A stretch of DNA of 39,543 bases from Actinoplanes subtropicus. GTDB taxonomy: Bacteria > Actinomycetota > Actinomycetes > Mycobacteriales > Micromonosporaceae. The notes below the pieces were generated by a model, which made no database searches, was not told the DNA's origin, and saw only the letters and a list, made by a program, of their open reading frames with translations. A program made the translations under genes and the position numbers. Where the stretch lies: NCBI RefSeq assembly GCF_000721705.1, contig NZ_JOJL01000057.1, positions 1 to 39,543 on the forward strand. Direction: 5' to 3'. The number at the start of each line of letters is the position of its first letter. Position 1 is the first letter of the stretch. Positions 15,097-24,131 of this stretch are shown here, in pieces.

Positions 15097-15878
15097 CCAC
15101 TCATCCGAGCCCGGCGGCGCTCGCCCGGTATGCCGACCCGGCGGCGGACCTCGACGAGGTCACCATGTGGTCGGTCGAGACGCACCTGGAGGACTGCGCC
15201 GACTGCCGAGCCCGGCTCACGGTCGGCTCCGGCCTGCTCGAGCGGGTCGCCGCCGCCGTCGACCGGGAGATCGCGGCCGGCCCGCCGCCGGCCCCTCGCC
15301 GGCGCTGGTCGGTGGCCCGCAACCGCTGGCTGGTCTGGCATCTCGCGCCCTGGCTGGTGATGACGGTGGCGGTGCTGGCCTGCGCGGTCCTGCTGCAGGC
15401 GGCGGAGCCGCAACTCCCGTCGCTGGTGACCCTGCTGGCGCCGGTCGCGCCGCTGCCCGGGGTGGCGATCGCGTGGAGCCGGCGGCACGACCCGGCCTGG
15501 GAGCTGATCGCCGGCACCCCGGCGGCCGGGCTGGCACTGTTGCTCCGGCGTACGGCCGGGGTGTTGGTCGTGGTCGTTCCGGCGCTCGCCCTGGCCGGCA
15601 GCCGGAGCGGGGTCTCGCTGGCCCTGACGCTGCTGCCGTGCCTGGCCTTCACCGCCGGGACCATCGCGGTGGGCGCCCTCGTCGGCGTGCGCCGCGCGGC
15701 GCTCGGGCTGGGCGCCGCCTGGGCCCTGGGCGTGGTGCTGCCGGCCCTGCTCGCCATGCGGCTGCCGGCCGTGTTGCAACCGGGCAGCGCCGTGCTCTGG
15801 GCGCTGCTCACCCTCGCGCTGGGCGGCTTCGCCGCGACGCGCGGTACCGACTTCCGCCGGCTGTCCAGCCACAACTGA
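15093..15878 (+). CDS. Zinc-type anti-sigma factor fused to a membrane domain
   Basis: A 261-residue protein overlapping the sigma gene by ATGA. The N-terminus (1-50) contains H31-x3-C35-x2-C38 (HLEDCADC), the zinc-binding signature of zf-HC2 anti-sigma domains. From about residue 85 there are six membrane helices without a large external sensor domain. It most likely holds the upstream sigma factor at the membrane and releases it on a signal, perhaps linked to the state of the ABC transporter encoded downstream. Partner assignment rests on the overlap. Confidence 0.85.
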   Translation: MTTHPSPAALARYADPAADLDEVTMWSVETHLEDCADCRARLTVGSGLLERVAAAVDREIAAGPPPAPRRRWSVARNRWLVWHLAPWLVMTVAVLACAVLLQAAEPQLPSLVTLLAPVAPLPGVAIAWSRRHDPAWELIAGTPAAGLALLLRRTAGVLVVVVPALALAGSRSGVSLALTLLPCLAFTAGTIAVGALVGVRRAALGLGAAWALGVVLPALLAMRLPAVLQPGSAVLWALLTLALGGFAATRGTDFRRLSSHN

Positions 15879-15896
15879 ACCTCGGAGGAGCCAATC

Positions 15897-16697
15897 ATGC
15901 GTACGGTGAGCGCGGCCGAGACGGCCCCCACCACCCATCCCTGGGTGGTCGCGGCCGAGGGCCTGCGGGTGCGCGCCGGCCGGCACCTGGCCGTCGACGG
16001 GCTCGACCTCACGCTCGGTCCCGGCGTGCACGGCCTGCTCGGGCCGAACGGGGCCGGCAAGACGACGCTGATGCGCGCGCTGGCCACCGTGGTGAAGCCG
16101 GCCGGCGGCCGGCTGACCCTGCTCGGCGAGGCCGTCGACGGGCGGGCCGACCTGCGCCGGGTCCGCCGGGGGATCGGCTACCTGCCGCAGCAGTTCGGCT
16201 TCTACCCGCGCTTCACGGTCCGCGAGTTCGTCGAGTACATGGCCTGGCTGAAGGAGATGCCGAAGGCCGCCGTGCCGGGCGCGACACAGCGGGCGATCGA
16301 CCGGGTCGGGCTGACCGGCAAGGCGGACGCGCGGATGAGGACGCTCTCCGGCGGCATGCTGCGCCGGGCCGGCATCGCCCAGGCGATCGTCAACGACCCG
16401 GCCGTGCTGCTGCTCGACGAGCCCACCGTCGGCCTCGACCCGGAGCAGCGCCTCGACTTCCGGGAGCTGCTGCGCGACGCCGGCGTCGACAGCTGCGTGC
16501 TGGTCTCCACCCACCTGGTCGAGGACGTGGTGGCCGCCTGCACCGACGTGGTCCTGGTCAACGAGGGCCGGCTGGTCTACCAGGGCACCCCGGACGACCT
16601 GGCGGCCCAGGGCGGCGACGGCGACGCCGGGGACAGCCCGGCCGAGCGGGGCTACTCCGCGCTGCTGCGCCGGCACCGGGCGGAGGCCGGCCGGTGA
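15897..16697 (+). CDS. ABC transporter ATP-binding protein
   Basis: A 266-residue nucleotide-binding domain. Walker A is GPNGAGKTT (49-57), the Q-loop is IGYLPQQFGFYPRFTVREF, the signature LSGGMLRRAGIAQA is at about 150-163, Walker B is VLLLDEP, and the switch histidine is in VSTHLVEDV. The closest type is the CcmA/NatA-like exporters of the ABC-2 class. ATG is preceded by GGAGGAG at good spacing. It overlaps the next gene by GTGA and would power export with the following membrane proteins. Confidence 0.94.
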   Translation: MRTVSAAETAPTTHPWVVAAEGLRVRAGRHLAVDGLDLTLGPGVHGLLGPNGAGKTTLMRALATVVKPAGGRLTLLGEAVDGRADLRRVRRGIGYLPQQFGFYPRFTVREFVEYMAWLKEMPKAAVPGATQRAIDRVGLTGKADARMRTLSGGMLRRAGIAQAIVNDPAVLLLDEPTVGLDPEQRLDFRELLRDAGVDSCVLVSTHLVEDVVAACTDVVLVNEGRLVYQGTPDDLAAQGGDGDAGDSPAERGYSALLRRHRAEAGR

Positions 16698-17977
16698 GCC
16701 GCGTCTTCCGCATCGAGCTGCGCCGGTCGGCGGCGCCCGGGTCGGCCCTGATCCTGCTGGTGGCCGGCGCGCTGCTGCTGTTCCTCGTCGACCGGCCGGC
16801 GTTCACCACCGGCTGGATACAGCTGGCCATGACCCAGCGGCTCTACCTGGCCGTGCTCTGGCCGCTGGCGCTGGCCGCCGGCGCCTGGCAGGCCCGCCGC
16901 GAGCACCGGTCGAACGTGGCCGAGCTGTTCGCCAGCACCCCGCGCCCGCGGGTGCAGCGGACGGTGCCGACGCTCGGCGCGATGGCCCTCGCCGTCGTCG
17001 CCGGCTACCTGGCGATGGGGCTCGCGGGCGCCGGGTGGATCGCCGGGACGGCCCGGTACCTGCCGGCGTCGGTCTTCGCGGTGGTGGCCGTCGGGCTGCT
17101 GGCGCTGGTCGCGGCGGTCTGGCTGGGGCTGGCCGCCGGCCGCCTGCTGCCGTCGCCGGCGACCGCCCCGGCACTGGGCATCGCCGGGCTCGGTCTGCTG
17201 CTGCTCATCCCCAGCGCGACCCGCCCGCACGGCTGGCTGGCGCTGGTGTTCTCGCCGATCTACGAGATGAACCTGCCGGACGCGTACACGACCGTGCCCG
17301 GGCCGGCCAGCGTCGCCCAGGCCATCTGGCTGGCCGCGCTCGCCATCACCGCGGTGCTGCTGTTCGCCTCCGGTGGCTGGCGGCTGCGGGTCGCGGCGCT
17401 GCTGCCGGTGGTGCTCGGCGCCGCGCTGGCGATCGCCGTGATGCCCCGGGACAACCGGTACGTCATCGACGCGGTCGACCCGGTGGCGCGCGAGCTGGTC
17501 TGCGTCCCCGGCGATCCGCGGGTGTGCGTCAGCCGCGTCCACAGCGGACTGCTCGCCGAGGTGGCCGCGCCGGCCAGGGAGGCGCTGACGGTGCTCGCCA
17601 GGCTGCCGTCGCCGCCGACCCAGGTGCACGAGGACACCGCCACGTACCTGCCGGCCGTCCACCCGCCGTGGCACGACCACGTGGTGCTGCTGCGGGTCGA
17701 GGCCGGCCCGGACGGTCACCTGGCGGACCGCGGCGGGGTGGTCGCCGCGGTGGTGGCGGGAGCGTTCGCCAGCCGGGGGGACTGCGACCACTTCGCCCAG
17801 CCGGACGAGCGGTTCGCCGCCGCGTACTGGCTGCTCGGACGGCAGCCGGCGGAGCCGGGCGACGCCCAGCGGCTGTGGCAGGACCTGCAGCAGAAGCCGG
17901 ACGCCGAGGCTCGCGTGGTGGCCCTGCGCCGGGCGGCGCTCAGCTGCACGGTCCAGGACGGGCAGCTGACCCGATGA
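16694..17977 (+). CDS. ABC transporter-associated membrane protein with extracytoplasmic domain
   Basis: A 427-residue protein starting at GTG inside the upstream stop. About six membrane helices (15-35, 48-68, 94-114, 121-141, 155-175, 212-250) are followed by an outside domain (about 255-427) with four cysteines, two of them in VCVPGDPRVCVS. The outer domain (HEDTATYLPAVHPPWHDHVVLL) resembles nothing I can name. By position it is the permease, or a permease fused to a sensor, of the ABC system controlled by the sigma/anti-sigma pair. ATGA overlap with the next gene supports translational coupling. Confidence 0.8.
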   Translation: MSRVFRIELRRSAAPGSALILLVAGALLLFLVDRPAFTTGWIQLAMTQRLYLAVLWPLALAAGAWQARREHRSNVAELFASTPRPRVQRTVPTLGAMALAVVAGYLAMGLAGAGWIAGTARYLPASVFAVVAVGLLALVAAVWLGLAAGRLLPSPATAPALGIAGLGLLLLIPSATRPHGWLALVFSPIYEMNLPDAYTTVPGPASVAQAIWLAALAITAVLLFASGGWRLRVAALLPVVLGAALAIAVMPRDNRYVIDAVDPVARELVCVPGDPRVCVSRVHSGLLAEVAAPAREALTVLARLPSPPTQVHEDTATYLPAVHPPWHDHVVLLRVEAGPDGHLADRGGVVAAVVAGAFASRGDCDHFAQPDERFAAAYWLLGRQPAEPGDAQRLWQDLQQKPDAEARVVALRRAALSCTVQDGQLTR

Positions 17978-18573
17978 GACTCTATCTGCGCTCCCGGCGG
18001 GCCCCGGCGGCGCTCGGCGCGACCGTGGCCGCCGTGGCAGCGCTCTGGACACTGTGGTCGGTCTTCTCCGACGCCCGGGAGGCCGGCCTCCAACTGGTCG
18101 TGCTGACCGTTCTGGTGTCGGTCACCGCGCTGACCGCCACACTGGGCGGCCCGGACGACGAACTCGACCGGACGGCGGCGCTGCGCTGGCGCCCGCTGCG
18201 GCTGGCGCACCTGGCGGCGGCGTTCCTGGTCGTGGTGGTGCCGCTGCTGGCCACGCTGGCGACCGGGGCCCGGTTCGGCCCGGCCGCTCTGGTGGCGCGG
18301 GACGCGGCCGGGCTGCTGGGGCTGACCGCCCTGGGCGCGGCGACGGTCGGCCTCGGGCGGGCCTGGTTCCTGCCGCTGGGCTGGACGCTGGCGGCGACCC
18401 TGTTTCCGGTTGCGGAGCCGATCGCCGGGCGGATTCTGACGTGGCAGGCACAGCCCGGGGTGAGCGCCGCGGCGGCGGTGACGGCCGGGATGCTGGCGCT
18501 CGGCGGGCTGGTCGCCTACGCGATGGCCGGCCCGGCTCGCCGCTCGCCCGCCGAGGCTGCGCAACGAACCTAG
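17974..18573 (+). CDS. Membrane protein, last gene of the sigma-ABC operon
   Basis: A 199-residue protein with about six helices, starting at ATG overlapping the previous stop (ATGA). There are no sequence motifs beyond hydrophobic segments and Arg-rich inner loops (RSRRAP, RWRPLRLAH). Size and position fit a second transmembrane subunit of the ABC exporter. It ends 9 bp before the -10 of the next gene. Confidence 0.78.
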   Translation: MRLYLRSRRAPAALGATVAAVAALWTLWSVFSDAREAGLQLVVLTVLVSVTALTATLGGPDDELDRTAALRWRPLRLAHLAAAFLVVVVPLLATLATGARFGPAALVARDAAGLLGLTALGAATVGLGRAWFLPLGWTLAATLFPVAEPIAGRILTWQAQPGVSAAAAVTAGMLALGGLVAYAMAGPARRSPAEAAQRT

Positions 18574-18582
18574 GTTTGGGTG

Positions 18583-18588
18583 TACGGT
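18583..18588 (+). promoter_or_regulatory. -10 element TACGGT of a leaderless promoter
   Basis: TACGGT is followed by 8 nt and GTG 18597, with no SD in between. Confidence 0.5.
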
Positions 18589-18596
18589 CCCAGGCC

Positions 18597-20921
18597 GTGA
18601 CGTCCGATTCTTCAGTCGGCGAGATCCCTCATCTTCCCGGCGGCCGGGCCGATGCTTCCTCGGTGACTCTGCGGCAAGGGCGGATGGACCGGGCGGCCTC
18701 GGCCGGCCTGGTCGTCTGCGGCGTGCTGCTGTTTGTCCACCTGGTCTGGTACATCGGCGGCTGGGGCAGCGAGACCCTCCAGGCGTACGTGACCGACGGG
18801 ATGTATCCGCCCCTCGCGCTGCTGTTCACGCTGCTCGGGGTCCGGGTGGTGCGCAGCCCCGGGCTCGACGAGCGGAGCCGCCGGGCCTGGCTGTTCATCA
18901 CCGCCTCGTTCGCCTGCCAGCTGATCGCGCACACCTCGTGGTTCATCGAGGACGTCTTCCTGCACGACACCACGTACCCGTCGTTCGCGGACTACTGGTT
19001 CCTGATCTTCGACCCGGTCATCGTCGTCGGCCTGCTGCTCCTGCCCGGGCAGCCGCGCAGCCGCTCCGACAAGATCAAGCTCACGCTGGACGCCCTGGTG
19101 GTCGGCGCCAGCACCTTCATGGTGCTCTGGTACCTGGTGCTCGGGCCGGTCCTCGCGACCGCGCCCGTCGACGGGATGGCGTACTCGGCCGCGCTGCCGG
19201 TCGGCGACCTGATGCTGGTGCTGGCGCTGACCACGGTCCTGCTGCGGCGGACCGGCGTGGCCGCGGACAAGGCGGTGCTGCTGCTCGCCGGGGGGATCGT
19301 CACCTATGTGGTCGCCGACGTCTACTACGGCTACATCCAGTTGCACGCCGGGTTCGTCGGCGGCACCTGGCCCGACCTGCTCTGGCTGTTCGGCTGCTAC
19401 CTGTTCGCGCTCTCCGCGCACCGCCAGCGCCGGCAGACGCTCGCGATCCGTACCGGGCGGGGCCGCCGGGTCGCGGTCAACTGGCTGCCGTACGGGGCGA
19501 TCGCGCTCGCCTACGGCCTACTGGGCCTGGTGGCCCGCCGGGAGGGCTGGTACCCGTTCGGCGGCATGATCGTCGGCGCGGTCACCCTGACCTTCCTGGT
19601 GGTCGTGCGCCAGATGTACTCGCTGCGGGAGAACCGCGACCTGGCCATCACCGACGCGCTGACCGGCCTGGCCAACCGCACGCTGGTGACCGAACGCCTG
19701 GCCCAGCTGACCGCGCGCCCGCAGCGGGCCGGGCGGTGCAGCGCGGTGCTGCTGATCGACCTGGACCGGTTCAAGCCCATCAACGACTCGTACGGGCACG
19801 AGGCCGGCGACGCGATTCTCCGCGCGGTGGCGGCGGCCCTGCGCCAGGTCGTCCGGACCGGGGACACCGCGGGCCGGCTCGGCGGCGACGAGTTCGCGGT
19901 GATCATGCCCAACCTGCCGAACCCGGCGGCCGCGCTGGCGATCGGCGAGCGGCTGCTCGACGCGCTGCGGACACCGGTCATCTTCGGCGACCAGCTGCTC
20001 GCGGTCGAGGCCAGCATCGGGGTCGCGATCCGGGACGGCAGCGCCGACAGCGAACAACTGCTGGCCCACGCCGACACGGCGATGTACCACGCCAAGCGCT
20101 CGGGGCGCGGCCGGCTGCAGCTGTACACCGCCGACCTGGACACCCGCAGCCGGGACGCCGAGCTGCGCCGGGCCATCGCGAACGGCGAGCTGATCGTGCA
20201 CTACCAGCCCGTGGTGGACCTGAACGACGGCCACATCGTCGCGGTGGAGGCCCTCGTCCGCTGGGCGCACCCGACCCGCGGGCTGCTGATGCCCGACGCG
20301 TTCATCGACCTGGCCGAGGAGGCCGGCGCGATCGTGCCGCTCGGGGAATGGGTGCTGCGGGAGGCGTGCGCCCAGGCGGTCCGGTGGCGGGACGGCGTCC
20401 CGGCCCTGGACGCCCTGCGGCTCACCGTCAACCTGTCGCCCAAGCAGGTCACGCAGCCGAACCTGGTGCAGACGATCACCGGCATCCTCGCCGACACCGG
20501 CTACCCCGCCGAGCTGCTCGTCCTGGAGCTGACCGAGAGCGTCGTGCTGGAGCCGACCCCGGAGACGGTCGCCCGCCTGGAGGCGCTGCGCGAGCGGGGT
20601 GTCGGGCTGGCCGTCGACGACTTCGGCACCGGGTTCTCGGCGCTGAGCTACCTCCGCCAGCTCCCGGTCAACGTCCTCAAGGTGGATCGCTCGTTCGTCA
20701 CCGGCATCGCCACCGACCCGCAGGCCCGGCAGGTCGCCGACGCGGTGGTGCGGCTCGGCGAGGCGTTCGGCGCCACCGTGGTGGCCGAGGGCATCGAGAC
20801 CGTCGAGCAGGCCGCCGCGCTCCGCGCCATGGGCTGCCGCCTCGGGCAGGGCTTCTACTATCACCGCCCGATGGACGGCGACGCCGTCGTCGACGTGGCC
20901 AAGGCCGCCGCGAGTCGCTGA
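18597..20921 (+). CDS. Membrane GGDEF-EAL cyclic-di-GMP protein
   Basis: A 774-residue protein. About ten helices (35-345) form an N-terminal membrane sensor. The GGDEF domain has RLGGDEF with GGDEF at 429-433, and an RxxD inhibitory site (RTGD) exactly five residues before GGDEF. The EAL domain has EAL at 551-553, ELTES, DDFGTG and VLKVDRSFV. Both active sites are intact by motif, so it may both make and degrade c-di-GMP, with product feedback at the RxxD site. In actinomycetes c-di-GMP controls development through BldD, a likely but unproven link here. GTG 18597 was chosen on the leaderless -10. Confidence 0.93.
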   Translation: MTSDSSVGEIPHLPGGRADASSVTLRQGRMDRAASAGLVVCGVLLFVHLVWYIGGWGSETLQAYVTDGMYPPLALLFTLLGVRVVRSPGLDERSRRAWLFITASFACQLIAHTSWFIEDVFLHDTTYPSFADYWFLIFDPVIVVGLLLLPGQPRSRSDKIKLTLDALVVGASTFMVLWYLVLGPVLATAPVDGMAYSAALPVGDLMLVLALTTVLLRRTGVAADKAVLLLAGGIVTYVVADVYYGYIQLHAGFVGGTWPDLLWLFGCYLFALSAHRQRRQTLAIRTGRGRRVAVNWLPYGAIALAYGLLGLVARREGWYPFGGMIVGAVTLTFLVVVRQMYSLRENRDLAITDALTGLANRTLVTERLAQLTARPQRAGRCSAVLLIDLDRFKPINDSYGHEAGDAILRAVAAALRQVVRTGDTAGRLGGDEFAVIMPNLPNPAAALAIGERLLDALRTPVIFGDQLLAVEASIGVAIRDGSADSEQLLAHADTAMYHAKRSGRGRLQLYTADLDTRSRDAELRRAIANGELIVHYQPVVDLNDGHIVAVEALVRWAHPTRGLLMPDAFIDLAEEAGAIVPLGEWVLREACAQAVRWRDGVPALDALRLTVNLSPKQVTQPNLVQTITGILADTGYPAELLVLELTESVVLEPTPETVARLEALRERGVGLAVDDFGTGFSALSYLRQLPVNVLKVDRSFVTGIATDPQARQVADAVVRLGEAFGATVVAEGIETVEQAAALRAMGCRLGQGFYYHRPMDGDAVVDVAKAAASR

Positions 20922-20988
20922 CCCGCCGCCCGGTAGCAAGTGGGTCACAGTCCTTGGCTCGGCCCGGGCGCGGCCGAAAGTGCAAGCC

Positions 20989-21144
20989 GTGACGCGATTC
21001 GTGCAGGTGTCGTTCCCGCCGGCGGTGCCCACCGACCGGATCGTCGCGGTGGTGGCGGCGCCGGGCCGCATCCTCCAGCCGGCCGGCGCCGGCGATCAGG
21101 CCCGCCGCGCCGAACTCCCGGCGGGCCGGCCCGGAAAGACCTGA
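20989..21144 (+). CDS. Small ORF, 51 residues, weakly RemA/DUF370-like
   Basis: An open frame from GTG 20989 to TGA 21142-21144 in an otherwise empty 259-bp gap. The N-terminal pattern (TRFVQVSFPPAVPTDRIVAVV, then QARRAELPAGRPGKT) recalls the start of RemA/DUF370 proteins, which have a short beta-strand, a basic residue before IVA(I/V)V and a later ARxxGxLI...GRKT stretch. It would be shorter than RemA (about 85 residues). No SD and no good -10 are visible. It could be a remnant or chance; codon third positions are GC-rich as in the neighbours. Confidence 0.35.
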   Translation: MTRFVQVSFPPAVPTDRIVAVVAAPGRILQPAGAGDQARRAELPAGRPGKT

Positions 21145-21180
21145 TCGAATGACTTGCGTGCGTCGGATAGACACGGGCGC

Positions 21181-23862
21181 ATGCGTAAATTCGTGGGAGC
21201 AACGCTGCTGACCATGGTGCTGGGGGTGGGCCTGGCCGGACCGGCCACCGCCGCACCGCCGGCCCGGCCGCCGGCCACGGCGAACGGCGGGTGGTCGGTC
21301 GACAATGGACGGCTCGTCTGGCGGGCCGACCGGAAGGTTCCGATGGGGGATGCCGCGGTCGAGTTCTGGGCCGGGGACAAGCTGCTCGGCCGTCCCGAGG
21401 CCGCGCCCGACGGGAGCACCTTCAGCCTCCGCCTCGACCAGGTGCCGAGCCTGGACCGGCTGTCGGTCCGGGCCGGTGGCAAGCGGATCGATCAGCAGCC
21501 GGCGCGTACGGCGACCGGCCGTGCCGCCCTCGCCGTGCCGCCGGAGACGCAGGCGGTCAACGCGGTCGACCCGGGCACGCCGGGTCCTTTCCGGACGGTC
21601 CAGGGCGAGTACGCGCTCGACCCGGTCAAGCTTCCGGACTTCCCGGCCAAGGTGGAGATGCGGGCGGTCGTGGTGGCCCCGGTGGGCGCCAAGGGCCCGC
21701 GCCCGCTGGCGCTCCTCCTGCACGGCCGGCACACGGTCTGCTATCACGGCGCCGACGACGACGTGCCGCAGGACTGGCCCTGCCCGGCCGGGACCCAGCC
21801 GGTCCCGAGCTACCGCGGCTACCTGCAGGCCCAGCGCCTGCTGGCGTCGCAGGGCTACGTGACGGTGTCGATCTCCGCCGACGGCATCAACGGCCAGGAC
21901 TTCGCGGCCGAGGACGGTGGCGCCCAGGCGCGCTCGTCCCTGGTGCGCCTGCATCTGGCCAAGTGGGCGGCCTGGGCCTCGAAAGACCGATCAAAGGCTC
22001 CGGCGATCGTACGGGCGGCCCCGCCGGCCGACCTGTCGAAGGTGCTGCTGATGGGTCACTCGCGCGGCGGCGAGGGGGTCAGCCGGGCGGCGATGGACAC
22101 TCTCACCCCGCCGCCCGCGGCGCTGGACGGCTACCACGGACCGGTGCGGTGGACGATCCGCGGGCTGTTGCTGATCGGGCCCACCATCTTCGGCCACGAC
22201 CCGGTGCCGGACGTGCCGTCGGCCACCATCCTGCCCGGCTGCGACGGGGACGTCTCCGACCTGCAGGGGCAGATGTTCGTGGACGCGACCCGGGACGTGA
22301 GCCGGGGGCGGGCGCTGCACAGCGCGCTCTACGTGATCGGCGCCAACCACAACTTCTTCAACACCGAGTGGACGCCGGGGCAGTCGGCCGCGCCGTCCTT
22401 CGACGACTTCTACAGCGGGGACGAGACCGATCCCCTGTGCTCGCCGGGCCGGCCCACCCGGCTCGCCGCGCCGCAGCAGCAGAACGTGGGCGCCACCTAC
22501 ATCGCGGCCGCCGCGCGGCTGTTCGTGGCGGGCGACGACCGGGTGCGGCCGCTTCTCGACGGCAGCGGCCGGCGCGCGCCCAGCGCGTACCCGGCAAGGG
22601 TGCTCAGCCACGCGCTCGGCGGCAACCGCGCCGCCCTGCTCGAGCCCGACCCCGGCGTGCGGGTTTCCGCGGGAGCGCGGATCTGCGACCAGGTGACCGA
22701 CGTCGCGGCGAAGTCCTGCCTGAGCCCGGACGACAACAACTCGAGGCTCGCGCACTTCACCAGCTTCGGGCCGATCGCGCCGGAACCGGGCCGCTACGCC
22801 GCCGCGCTGAGCTGGACCGCCGCGGGCACCCCGATCCGTCTCACCCCGGCCCGGCCGGTCGACGCGCGCGGCAGCCAGGCGCTCGCGCTGCGGCTGATCG
22901 TGCCGCCGAACTCGGCGGGCACCCGCTTCGGCGTGACCGTCGTCGGCGTGGACGGGCGGCGGACCCCGCTCGGCGACGTCCGCGCCGACGGGCTGCCGGG
23001 CACCCAGAACACCACGTCCTACTGGGGCCAGGAGGTACGGGTGCCGTGGCGCGGCGGCAAGGTCGCCGCGCTGGAACTGACCCCGCGGACGGCCGCGGGC
23101 AAGGCCTGGCTGCTCGACGCGTGGGGCTGGCGCGCGGGCACGCCCGACCCGCGGGAAACCTCGCTGCCCCGCCTCGACATCGGCACCCTGAAGGTCGCCG
23201 AGGGCGACTCCGGGAGCAGGACCTACCGGGTGCCGGTCAAGATCTCCGGGCACGGCGGCGGTGCCGTGCGGCTCTTCCTGATCGACGGCGGGACCGGCGC
23301 GATCAAGTCGTGGCTCGCCACCGTGCGGCCGGGCGACCGGACCATCCCGGTGCCGGTGACCGTCGTCGGGGACAAGCTGTACGGCTACGACGAGGAGACG
23401 GTGCTGGTGGCGAAGGCCCGGACGGGTTTCGTGATCGGTGCCTACCAGGGCGGCGTCGACGTGCGCAACGACGATCCCGCTCCGACCGTGTCGGTGGCCT
23501 CCACCACGGCGAGCACGGCCGAGGGCGGGACGCTGACCTGGAAGCTGACGCTGTCGGCGCCGACCGAGTCGGGCTACGGGGCGGTCACCGTGGCGCAGAA
23601 GCCGGCCTCCGGGGTGGAGCTGTCCACCACCGACGTGGACCCGACCTGGTTCGAGCTGAACTCGTTCGAGTCGGTCGAGCCGTCCCGGCCGTTGTCGTCG
23701 ACGTCGGTTTCGCCGTACGTCTTCTTCGAGCCGGGCGCCACGACGGCCACCCTGACCGTGCCGACGATCGTGGACCAGATCGCCGAGCCGGCCGAGGTGG
23801 TCTCGCTGCACTTCGTCGACCCGAAGGGCCTGCCGGACCTCACCGGCACGGTTACCGGCTAG
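21181..23862 (+). CDS. Secreted alpha/beta hydrolase with Calx-beta-like C-terminal domains
   Basis: An 893-residue exported protein. Signal peptide 1-24 (MRKFVGATLL to GPATA) is followed by a beta domain (30-130). The alpha/beta-hydrolase core (about 150-400) has an oxyanion-side motif LLLHGRH, the nucleophile elbow GHSRGGEG with S294, an aspartate candidate in LPGCDGDVSDLQG and a histidine in GANHNFF. A carbohydrate-binding-like beta domain (about 520-660) leads to C-terminal immunoglobulin/Calx-beta-like segments (TLKVAEGDSGSRTYRVPVKI; TAEGGTLTWKLTLSAPT). Substrate unknown: an esterase or lipase-like secreted enzyme. ATG 21181 was chosen because the signal peptide starts there. A TAGACA -10-like box 7 nt upstream suggests a nearly leaderless mRNA. 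Confidence 0.87.
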   Translation: MRKFVGATLLTMVLGVGLAGPATAAPPARPPATANGGWSVDNGRLVWRADRKVPMGDAAVEFWAGDKLLGRPEAAPDGSTFSLRLDQVPSLDRLSVRAGGKRIDQQPARTATGRAALAVPPETQAVNAVDPGTPGPFRTVQGEYALDPVKLPDFPAKVEMRAVVVAPVGAKGPRPLALLLHGRHTVCYHGADDDVPQDWPCPAGTQPVPSYRGYLQAQRLLASQGYVTVSISADGINGQDFAAEDGGAQARSSLVRLHLAKWAAWASKDRSKAPAIVRAAPPADLSKVLLMGHSRGGEGVSRAAMDTLTPPPAALDGYHGPVRWTIRGLLLIGPTIFGHDPVPDVPSATILPGCDGDVSDLQGQMFVDATRDVSRGRALHSALYVIGANHNFFNTEWTPGQSAAPSFDDFYSGDETDPLCSPGRPTRLAAPQQQNVGATYIAAAARLFVAGDDRVRPLLDGSGRRAPSAYPARVLSHALGGNRAALLEPDPGVRVSAGARICDQVTDVAAKSCLSPDDNNSRLAHFTSFGPIAPEPGRYAAALSWTAAGTPIRLTPARPVDARGSQALALRLIVPPNSAGTRFGVTVVGVDGRRTPLGDVRADGLPGTQNTTSYWGQEVRVPWRGGKVAALELTPRTAAGKAWLLDAWGWRAGTPDPRETSLPRLDIGTLKVAEGDSGSRTYRVPVKISGHGGGAVRLFLIDGGTGAIKSWLATVRPGDRTIPVPVTVVGDKLYGYDEETVLVAKARTGFVIGAYQGGVDVRNDDPAPTVSVASTTASTAEGGTLTWKLTLSAPTESGYGAVTVAQKPASGVELSTTDVDPTWFELNSFESVEPSRPLSSTSVSPYVFFEPGATTATLTVPTIVDQIAEPAEVVSLHFVDPKGLPDLTGTVTG

Positions 23863-23884
23863 TCGCGCGCCGGGTGCCCCGGCC

Positions 23885-23925
23885 GGTTTCAAGGTCGCCG
23901 GCGGGGGCATCCCGGTAACGAAACC
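23885..23925 (+). other. Stem-loop after the hydrolase gene
   Basis: GGTTTC (23885-23890) pairs with GAAACC (23920-23925), and an inner GCCGG can pair with CCGGT. It lies 22 nt after the hydrolase stop and 16 nt before a small ORF with an SD, so it may be a terminator or a leader structure. It fits no riboswitch consensus I could recall. Confidence 0.4.
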
Positions 23926-23941
23926 TGACAGAGGAAGACCC

Positions 23942-24124
23942 ATGGCAAGCGGATTACGAGCCGGGACGGCCTGGTACGGCATGCGCCCGCCACCGGCCGA
24001 CGACGGCGACCTTGATCGGAAATCTACCGACAAATCGGATAAAGGGGCGTCCGGCGGCCGGGCCCAGCGACGGCGCCGCTATCAGAGCGCGAGCGGCACG
24101 GCCCGCATCGTCGGGCTTATCTGA
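23942..24124 (+). CDS. Possible small hydrophilic protein, 60 residues
   Basis: An ATG with a GAGGAAG SD at 4-nt spacing opens a 60-residue frame, rich in charged residues (DRKSTDKSDK, RRRR) and ending hydrophobic (ARIVGLI). There is no recognisable domain or signal peptide. Support is the SD and a location that fills the gap between two converging genes. The stretch TCGGAAATCTACCGACAAAT inside it is poorer in GC than local coding DNA, which argues against it. Confidence 0.3.
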   Translation: MASGLRAGTAWYGMRPPPADDGDLDRKSTDKSDKGASGGRAQRRRRYQSASGTARIVGLI

Positions 24125-24131
24125 CGCCCGC

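Noticed and set aside
20945..21256. Arg/Pro-rich minus-strand and plus-strand frames around the small RemA-like ORF
   Set aside because: They have low-complexity composition, overlap the signal peptide region of the hydrolase gene, and have no SD or -10.
23860..23941. Riboswitch before the 60-residue ORF
   Set aside because: I compared the stem and loops with recalled TPP, c-di-GMP, SAM, SAH, guanidine and c-di-AMP consensus features and none fits. Kept only as a stem-loop.
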